Assembly (NCBI RefSeq): GCF_900176535.1
Contig: NZ_FWXT01000001.1
Location: 2,542,001 to 2,606,000 of the forward strand
Direction: 5' to 3'
Origin: Pedobacter africanus
Lineage (GTDB): Bacteria > Bacteroidota > Bacteroidia > Sphingobacteriales > Sphingobacteriaceae
DNA: 64,000 bases
Shown here piece after piece: positions 58,901-64,000 of the stretch. The translations under genes were made by a program, and so were the position numbers. Numbering within the stretch: the stretch's first letter is position 1; every line of letters starts with the position of its first letter. The notes under the pieces were generated by a model. That model searched no databases, was not told the origin of the DNA, and was given only the letters and a program-made list of their open reading frames with translations.

Positions 58901-59938
58901 TTAGCGGGGGAAAACAAACATTACACCAAGCGCAAGGGCCTGGCTGGCCTGTATCTTGGTATCGTTGTCTTTGTCAAATAAGCCTACACAGGTCAGCGAA
59001 ACATTCATCAGCCGGTTTAATTTGGAGGTTACAGAAACATCCAGGCGGTGATCTACATGTGCCAGCGCCCTGTCGTATGGTATGAACATCTGGTACCTGG
59101 CCTTAAGCATGGTATTGGTCAGTACCTCTTTTTCAAAATTGCTTACAATCTGAAAAGCCAGCTCATTTTTGAACTTTTTGTTGAAATCGACTCCGTATTT
59201 GGTGGCGGCCCGTTTATTTTTTGCCGGGTTATCCGGGTCATTGGGATCTTGGGTAATGTAAACGGCAGTATCCAGAACGAAGGTTTGTCGCGCACTTCCT
59301 GTACCAATCCGGGTAGAAAAGAATTTATTAGGTTTATATTCAAAACCGAAGGACTCAGTCAGATAGCCGGGCGCCATGAACCTGGAAATGAGGTTGGGGA
59401 ACTCTCTGCCATCACTGGTTTTGCTATAGGAATAACCTGCATCGAACTGCGACTCAAAGCTCACCGATCCAAAAAAATACCAATTTTTAGACAATTGTAA
59501 GGCTGCTTTATTATCCCAGAAAATACGATCTCGGGTCTTTTTCTGCAACTGGTCCTTATTTTTTACCTTACCATATTCCAGGACCACCTCGCTAATATAA
59601 CTATAGCTTTCTTTAGCGTATTCGGCTTTATAATTTACCAAACCTCCTACTGCCAGTGAGTTTACCCCACCACCTTTCCAGTTGTTGGAAAATGTAGCCT
59701 GGTTTACATTGATCCCCACTGAAGTCCTGGTTTTCCAGTAATTTACCCGTGCATCTACTACAACAGGGTTCAATTCAACGGGCTTAAACGGAATGGTTCC
59801 GGTTCTTGAAGGTAGCGGACTGCGTTTTAACTTAATGTCAAGACCTTTGGTGTTGATAGGGATGGTGTCAACCTCCTGCGCGCGCAGGCTGGTGATACCC
59901 ATAAAAACGAACAGTAAATAGGCATAAAAAATCTTCAT
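58901..59938 (-). CDS. DUF3078 family exported protein
   Basis: About 345 residues. Signal peptide ending SLRAQ, then a beta-barrel-like region with the DUF3078 hallmark NQATFSNNWKGGGVNSLAVGG, KAEYAKESYSYISEVVLEYG, repeated beta strands and a closing ALGVMFVFPR. Widely found in Bacteroidota outer membranes, function unknown. The ATG at 59938 is used because six upstream codons are not signal-like. Next on the strand after a small HExxH protein. Confidence 0.83.
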   Translation of the reverse strand: MKIFYAYLLFVFMGITSLRAQEVDTIPINTKGLDIKLKRSPLPSRTGTIPFKPVELNPVVVDARVNYWKTRTSVGINVNQATFSNNWKGGGVNSLAVGGLVNYKAEYAKESYSYISEVVLEYGKVKNKDQLQKKTRDRIFWDNKAALQLSKNWYFFGSVSFESQFDAGYSYSKTSDGREFPNLISRFMAPGYLTESFGFEYKPNKFFSTRIGTGSARQTFVLDTAVYITQDPNDPDNPAKNKRAATKYGVDFNKKFKNELAFQIVSNFEKEVLTNTMLKARYQMFIPYDRALAHVDHRLDVSVTSKLNRLMNVSLTCVGLFDKDNDTKIQASQALALGVMFVFPR

Positions 59939-60019
59939 TGCTACAAAGAAAAACAAAAAAGTGCTTGATTAAAAGTTTAATAGCAAACTAATTGGATCGG
60001 GGGATGCCAGAAACATGCT

Positions 60020-60343
60020 TTAGCAATATTTTAACCAGGCAAAGAACGGCCTGTTCCTGAGGTAAAGCGGCTTATGGTCGCAGGCATAGGCCTCTTTTTC
60101 AAAAACGATATTAAAATAGGCCAGGTAATGGTTTTTATACCTGATCAGGTTAACAAGGTAATTGAACAGGTACAGCAGGTAAAAAGGGAAAACCAGCAAT
60201 TCCAGTTGCTGCCTCAGATGTATGCGTTCATGGTTGATCAAAACCGGATCGGCTTTCTGGCCTTTGTTCTTTAACAGGATAAATGGAAAAAGGGCCATGG
60301 CATTGGCCGGTATTTTGGGTACGATGATGAACCAGGGCCTCAA
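60020..60343 (-). CDS. Small HExxH membrane protein (putative zinc peptidase)
   Basis: 107 residues. It carries NHERIHLRQQLELL with a strict HExxH (H38, E39, H42), a hydrophobic segment (about 50-66), and FEKEAYACD about 40 residues later, where a glutamate (E82 or E84) could be the third zinc ligand. This pattern fits a minimal gluzincin, but it is far shorter than known families and could be an inactive relative. Start overlaps the stop of the 60340 gene by four bases on the same strand, so the two are translated together. Confidence 0.65.
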   Translation of the reverse strand: MRPWFIIVPKIPANAMALFPFILLKNKGQKADPVLINHERIHLRQQLELLVFPFYLLYLFNYLVNLIRYKNHYLAYFNIVFEKEAYACDHKPLYLRNRPFFAWLKYC

Positions 60344-61092
60344 AACTCTTCAACTTTGATCTTTGGCAGTGCCGGCAGCCTGAAGGCCGATGGGTTCCGC
60401 TTATAACTGGTGTAACTGTTTTGCAGGTAAACTACAAAGGCATAATCGGAAGCGCCCAGTACAAACTGGTAAGAAGGGCGGTATTGCTGCATAAAGTCTG
60501 TGAGTTCAAAATCACTGATTCTTAAAATCCTTTTTACGTAATCTGGTGTGAAGCGGTAATCGACAATTGCTTCCTTATAGTCGCGCTCCAGTATTTTTTG
60601 TAAATGCCGTGCATTTTTTCCCTCCCGGCTCAGCAGGTTATATATGGCATCAATTCCCAGACCGGCACCTCCAAGGCCCAGGTTAAGCAGATCTTTCGCT
60701 TTTCCCTTGTCCAGCGCATATTTATACTCCTTAAGCGTTTGCTCGTGCCGCTGCATTGGGGTATACTTATTGCCCACAATAGAAACCTCCCTTAAGGGGA
60801 TCCCCAGTGATTTTAGCTGGAAATAAACAGCTTTCTGGTTTTTTACCACCAGGGTATCCGGGGCATAGCCCTGCAAAACGGCAAATAAGGTGTCCCCCGC
60901 TTTGGCCTTAATGCCAAATTCCCCTTTAGGGTTATTGTAAATTCCTTCGTCGTTGGCCGGGTTATAAACATAAACTTTGGCCAGCCGTTGCCTGGAATCC
61001 TTGTCTACCACAAAGCCCTGCACCAGAGTTTGCTGTGCAAAAACTTTAAAAGCTAAACCGTAAAAAATAAGCAGGAGACCTAAAAACTTCAT
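60340..61092 (-). CDS. Exported carboxypeptidase-regulatory-like domain protein
   Basis: 250 residues. Signal peptide ending KVFAQ, then a regulatory-like beta-sandwich (TLVQGFVVDKDSRQRLAKVYVY, NPKGEFGIKAKAGDTLF), a Leu/Gly-rich LNLGLGGAGLGIDAIYNLL segment, and a C-terminal part with VKRILRISDFELTDFM. No plug or barrel domain. Resembles the protein at 32340-32978 in design. Coupled by a four-base overlap to the small HExxH protein; perhaps an envelope protein and its modifying enzyme. Confidence 0.72.
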   Translation of the reverse strand: MKFLGLLLIFYGLAFKVFAQQTLVQGFVVDKDSRQRLAKVYVYNPANDEGIYNNPKGEFGIKAKAGDTLFAVLQGYAPDTLVVKNQKAVYFQLKSLGIPLREVSIVGNKYTPMQRHEQTLKEYKYALDKGKAKDLLNLGLGGAGLGIDAIYNLLSREGKNARHLQKILERDYKEAIVDYRFTPDYVKRILRISDFELTDFMQQYRPSYQFVLGASDYAFVVYLQNSYTSYKRNPSAFRLPALPKIKVEEF

Positions 61093-61098
61093 TTAAAA

Positions 61099-61106
61099 CA
61101 AAATTA
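61099..61106 (-). promoter_or_regulatory. -7 box adjacent to the 61092 gene
   Basis: Minus-strand TAATTTTG, perfect TAnnTTTG, ending 7 bases before the ATG at 61092. Confidence 0.4.
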
Positions 61107-61139
61107 CAAGATAACGATATCTGTGTAATAATATTAACA

Positions 61140-62054
61140 TTATTTAACTAAGATCAGTTTTTGGCCGATTTTAATCCCTGTATCTGTAAGGTTGTTTAAG
61201 GATTTCAGATCGTCAATGCTGATTTTGAACTTTTTGGAAATGCCATAAAGGGTATCCCCTTGTTTTACGGTATAGGATGCCGGTTTAAATACAGGCGCTA
61301 TATCCGGTTGTGCCGCGCCGGCTGTGTCGGCTGCTACAGGGGCGGATATTCTTAAAGTGTCCGGGGTTTTGATCACCTGTTTTGACGGAGGGGTGTCAAC
61401 CGGAGTGAATTTCTTTTTCTCATTGGGGATGTTGGCATTGATCTCGGAAAAGACCTTGTCCTCGCGCTTCAGTTTGTCTTTCTCGGATTCGGGCTGATCG
61501 TACTGGTACAATTGATATTTGTCTATCACATTGATCAGCAGGTCCGGATATTTAGGGTTAGTGGCATAGCCGGCTTGCTTTAAGCCGTAGGCCCAGTTCT
61601 TATAATCGTTTTTATCCAGCTCAAATAAAAAGCTGTAGCGCTTTCTTTTCAGGAACTCTGAATGGTCTTTGTAAGATTCCCGCGCGTCTTTATAAACCCT
61701 GAAGCAGTCGTTCGCCTGGTCATCATCCTTGTAATAGGCTTTTCCCTTCCATTCGGAGGTACATTTAATGCCAAAATGGTTGTTGGCATATTTGGCCAGA
61801 CTGCTGTTTCCGCTTCCCGATTCGATGATGCCTTGTGCCAGGGTAATGCTGGCAGGTATGCCGTATCGGTTCATCTCTTCGATTGCTACGCCTTTAAACT
61901 GCTCGATATAGCTTAGGGTGGTGAATGATTTGGCGTCCGGGTTTGCCTTATTGGCTGCCTTTTCAATCTGTTTATTGTTCCGGCTGTATTTTTTTGTTTT
62001 GCAGGCACTCAGAAAAACAACTGCAAGGGCCAGGACAAATAGTTTTTTGTTCAT
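61140..62054 (-). CDS. Glucosaminidase-domain LysM lipoprotein
   Basis: 304 residues. Lipoprotein signal with lipobox VFLSAC; a GH73-type glucosaminidase domain (about 45-200) with ITLAQGIIESGSG (catalytic glutamate), NNHFGIKCTSEWKGKAYYK and NWAYGLKQAGYATNP; a Pro/Thr-rich linker; and a C-terminal LysM (YTVKQGDTLYGISKKFKI, IKIGQKLILVK). Hydrolyses the GlcNAc-MurNAc glycan and binds murein. Start overlaps the stop of the upstream paralogue by one base. Confidence 0.9.
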   Translation of the reverse strand: MNKKLFVLALAVVFLSACKTKKYSRNNKQIEKAANKANPDAKSFTTLSYIEQFKGVAIEEMNRYGIPASITLAQGIIESGSGNSSLAKYANNHFGIKCTSEWKGKAYYKDDDQANDCFRVYKDARESYKDHSEFLKRKRYSFLFELDKNDYKNWAYGLKQAGYATNPKYPDLLINVIDKYQLYQYDQPESEKDKLKREDKVFSEINANIPNEKKKFTPVDTPPSKQVIKTPDTLRISAPVAADTAGAAQPDIAPVFKPASYTVKQGDTLYGISKKFKISIDDLKSLNNLTDTGIKIGQKLILVK

Positions 62055-62734
62055 TATAATTTTAGTTTTTGCCCGGGCTTAATTGCCGGACTCTTTAGAC
62101 CGTTCTTTTTCATTATCATTGCCGGTGTAGTGTGGCGCACCCTGGCAATGTTATGCAGGTTGTCGCCCCGTTTAACCGTATAGGTTGTTAAGCTGCTGCT
62201 TTTGCGTCTGGGGCTTGCTTTGGCTACAGGCGCAGTAGGCTCTACATAATCATCCGGTCTTTCATCATATTGGTAAAGGTCGTTTTTCCTGATGATGTCA
62301 ATGATTTGTGCTGCCCAGGTCCTGCTGCGGGCGTATCCTCCCCGCTGAATGCCCCTTGCCCAGTTTTTATAATCGTACTGGTTATATTTATCAAATAGCT
62401 TGCTAAAGGAAACCCTGCTTTTCAGAAATTCAAGAAAATGACCGTACGACTCGGCTACCGTGGGATAATCTTTATAGGAAGAGCGGATCTCGTTATTGCT
62501 GTTGGGGCCCTTTATGCCAAAATGATTGTTCAGGTAGCGGGCAATTTTGCTGGTTCCTGAGGCCGATTCATGAATGGCCACAGCCAGGATAACACTTGCC
62601 GGGATTTTGTATTCGCGCATCAGCATTTGGGCGGTTTCAGCATAGGTGCTGATGTAATCGTCAGTAGTTTGTGCGTCAGCATGGAAAGTGAACAGGGTAA
62701 AACTTAGCCAGGTATAAAATACTGTTTTAAGCAT
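62054..62734 (-). CDS. Glucosaminidase-domain LysM protein, paralogue
   Basis: 226 residues. Signal peptide ending HADAQ, a glucosaminidase domain (about 25-160) with LAVAIHESASGTSKI, NNHFGIKGPNSNNEI and NWARGIQRGGYARS, and a single C-terminal LysM (YTVKRGDNLHNIARVRHT, IKPGQKLKL). Clear tandem paralogue of the next gene, but without lipobox, with a shorter linker, so it is probably secreted or soluble rather than lipid-anchored. Upstream of it, 3 bases away, is the methyltransferase gene. Confidence 0.9.
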   Translation of the reverse strand: MLKTVFYTWLSFTLFTFHADAQTTDDYISTYAETAQMLMREYKIPASVILAVAIHESASGTSKIARYLNNHFGIKGPNSNNEIRSSYKDYPTVAESYGHFLEFLKSRVSFSKLFDKYNQYDYKNWARGIQRGGYARSRTWAAQIIDIIRKNDLYQYDERPDDYVEPTAPVAKASPRRKSSSLTTYTVKRGDNLHNIARVRHTTPAMIMKKNGLKSPAIKPGQKLKL

Positions 62735-62737
62735 ACT

Positions 62738-63373
62738 TTATTTTTTTCTGATGACAAACAGACCATCTCTCACCGGGAGGATAAGTTTCTCTACCCGGCT
62801 GTCTGCCGCTATTTTATCGTTAAATGTAGTGATATTTTTAGTGTCTTTGTCTGGGCTGCTGCTGAGTACTTTTCCACTCCACAGCACATTATCAACAATG
62901 ATGAGCCCGCCCGGCCGTACCCTGTCGAAGATCAGGTCGTAGTATGTGCCGTTGTTTTTTTTATCGGCATCAATAAAAACAAGATCAAAGATTTCATCAA
63001 GGGAATGAATGGTTTCTGTCGCATCCCCCAGGATGTAATTTATTCTGGAATGGTATGGGGAAGCTTCAAAACTACGTCGTACCATTTCTTCCAGTTCTTC
63101 GTTGATATCCAGGGTGTAAATAATGCCGTTCCCGGTTAAGCCTTCTGCCAGGCAGAGGGTAGCATAGCCGGTAAATGTGCCTACCTCCAGGATCCTGTTG
63201 GGGCTGGTCAGCTTACTGAGCATGCTCAGTACCCGGCCCTGGTAGTGTCCGGAAAGCATTCTGGGCATCAGAACTTTCAGGTTGGTTTCCCGGTCTATCT
63301 TTTGCAGCAATTCGCTTTCAGGCTCGCAATAATTGAGCAGCAGCTGCTGCATGTCTTCATTAATTAAACTCAT
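62738..63373 (-). CDS. Catechol-type O-methyltransferase (class I SAM)
   Basis: 211 residues. SAM-binding motif VLEVGTFTGYATLCLAEGL, IYTLDINEE, YILGDATETI, and the metal-binding DLVFIDADKKNN with LIIVDNVLW further on, as in the COMT/CCoAMT-like Methyltransf_3 family that methylates catechol-like or hydroxyl groups using Mg2+. Small-molecule substrate unknown. Between ruvX (9 bases upstream) and the glucosaminidase genes, on one strand, so a four-gene operon is likely. Confidence 0.9.
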   Translation of the reverse strand: MSLINEDMQQLLLNYCEPESELLQKIDRETNLKVLMPRMLSGHYQGRVLSMLSKLTSPNRILEVGTFTGYATLCLAEGLTGNGIIYTLDINEELEEMVRRSFEASPYHSRINYILGDATETIHSLDEIFDLVFIDADKKNNGTYYDLIFDRVRPGGLIIVDNVLWSGKVLSSSPDKDTKNITTFNDKIAADSRVEKLILPVRDGLFVIRKK

Positions 63374-63382
63374 CTTCGAATG

Positions 63383-63799
63383 CTATAAACGGGGTTGTTC
63401 CATAAAATATTGCAGGATCAGGATGGCCGATATCGTGTCAACCCTTTCTTTGTTCCTCCTGTCCTGTTTTTTTAATCCGCTTTGCAGAATGGTCTGATGT
63501 GCCATTTTGGAGGTAAAACGTTCATCTATCCAGTGCTGTGGAATATCGGGAAAGGTTTTTTTCAGGGTTTTTGCAAAGCCCTTTACGTGCTGTGCCGATT
63601 CGGAGGGCGAACCGTCCATTTGTTTGGGGTCGCCAAAAACAAAGGCCTCAACGGGCTCCTTAGAAAGGTATTTTTTTAAATATTCGATAATATCTTTCGG
63701 GTGTATGGTGTCTAATCCGGTTGCAATAATCTGCAGGGGATCTGTAACAGCGATCCCGATACGCTTGGTCCCATAATCAAAGGCAATAATCCTTGGCAT
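63383..63799 (-). CDS. ruvX: RuvX/YqgF family Holliday-junction-type RNase H fold protein
   Basis: 138 residues, full length. RNase H-fold motifs: IIAFDYGTKRIGIAVTD at the front, VFGDPKQMDGSPSESAQHV, HWIDERFTSKMAHQ and RNKERVDTISAILILQYF, giving the acidic metal site. The family processes the 16S rRNA 5' end in E. coli and has been modelled as a resolvase. A TATCTTTG box ends 6 bases before its ATG. First gene of the operon; the 200 bases upstream hold a large inverted repeat. Confidence 0.95.
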   Translation of the reverse strand: MPRIIAFDYGTKRIGIAVTDPLQIIATGLDTIHPKDIIEYLKKYLSKEPVEAFVFGDPKQMDGSPSESAQHVKGFAKTLKKTFPDIPQHWIDERFTSKMAHQTILQSGLKKQDRRNKERVDTISAILILQYFMEQPRL

Positions 63800-63804
63800 A
63801 AGGG

Positions 63805-63812
63805 CAAAGATA
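63805..63812 (-). promoter_or_regulatory. -7 box adjacent to ruvX start
   Basis: Minus-strand TATCTTTG, perfect TAnnTTTG, ending 6 bases before the ruvX ATG. Confidence 0.4.
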
Positions 63813-63854
63813 AGTAAATTCCAAAAAGGGACCAGCTATTGGACAAATCAAGGG

Positions 63855-63943
63855 CTGCTCAAGGTTTGCTTCGGGTTTTGTTGGGAAAAGAGGTGCTTTG
63901 TCCCAGGCAGCCTCAAACCAGTCCCGAAGCAAACCTTGAGCAG
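63855..63943. repeat. 21-bp perfect inverted repeat with inner hairpin
   Basis: 63855-63875 (starting CTGCTCAAGG) and 63923-63943 (ending CCTTGAGCAG) are perfect reverse complements, with a 47-base spacer. The spacer folds again: TGGGA (63882-63886) with TCCCA (63901-63905) and AAAG (63887-63890) with CTTT (63896-63899). It lies upstream of ruvX and runs towards the window edge; no gene is seen in 63800-64000. It could be a mobile palindromic element, a small RNA or a cruciform site. Confidence 0.6.
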
Positions 63944-64000
63944 GTAGCAGGTTGTCCTGTTCCTGTCAAGTTTAAGGGGGCTTACAGGCAAGTGTTAAAA

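Noticed and set aside
1..64000. tRNA, rRNA, tmRNA or CRISPR array
   Set aside because: No cloverleaf-like GTTCGAATC/T-loop sequences near short stems, no rRNA signatures, and no regularly spaced 25-40 base repeats were seen by eye; a tRNAscan or CRISPR finder run was not possible.

Overview
The window looks like ordinary chromosome from a member of the Bacteroidota, most likely a Sphingobacteriaceae such as Pedobacter. The grounds are a SusC/SusD pair under an ECF sigma/FecR system, a long-tailed ribosomal protein S16, DUF3078, DUF4397 and COG3014 proteins, the order rsfS-ftsH-LUD, promoters of the Bacteroidota type (TAnnTTTG as the -7 box), and an almost complete lack of Shine-Dalgarno sequences. 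Genus is an inference from gene content, not a measured identity. No rRNA, tRNA, IS element, prophage, CRISPR array or replication origin was seen. About 64 protein genes fill the window. No gene-free stretch exceeds 300 bases; the longest (2339-2613, 47233-47477, 63800-64000) are described where they hold something.

Layout. 1-12.8 kb: housekeeping genes (thiL, cut by the window edge; rmuC; a membrane zinc peptidase; apaG; dusB; a CPBP protease with cdsA; mfd; a DUF2752/TM2 pair; a Nif3-like protein with a zinc-ribbon coiled-coil protein). 12.9-20.6 kb: a TPR protein, a KAS III-type ketosynthase, rsfS-ftsH-LUD on the minus strand and, divergently, birA and pfkA. 20.7-27.3 kb: ybjQ-like, a 5'(3')-nucleotidase, then rpsP-rimM-trmD, two small paralogous HTH-like genes, rplS, an amino-acid dehydrogenase and an MscS channel. 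27.4-36.8 kb: psd, hpt and an AsmA-like/GT51 fusion; mrp and nifU-like; def, an M16 peptidase and htpG.

36.9-46 kb is an accessory nutrient-uptake locus: ECF sigma, FecR anti-sigma, STN-type SusC, SusD, a TlpA-like thioredoxin and an exported amidohydrolase, closed by a hairpin terminator. 46-56 kb is envelope and regulation: an XRE membrane regulator with an 11-bp-period triple repeat upstream, a MazG-like enzyme, a DUF4397 lipoprotein, an ECF sigma with a putative anti-sigma that appears to span both membranes, a convergent TraB-sigma-4TM module, a TlpA protein and an LpoB/COG3014 cluster. 55.8-63.8 kb is mostly minus strand: comM and ffh, DUF3078, a small HExxH protein with a carboxypeptidase-regulatory-like protein, tandem glucosaminidase/LysM proteins, an O-methyltransferase and ruvX.

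The most interesting signals are: a 20-bp perfect hairpin whose 3' arm ends in the comM start codon; a 21-bp inverted repeat upstream of ruvX; three CGGCAT boxes at exact 11-bp spacing; the mini-HTH pair inserted between trmD and rplS; the sigma/dual-membrane anti-sigma pair; and a set of eight genes whose -7 promoter box lies 4-8 bases before the start codon, suggesting leaderless or nearly leaderless mRNAs.
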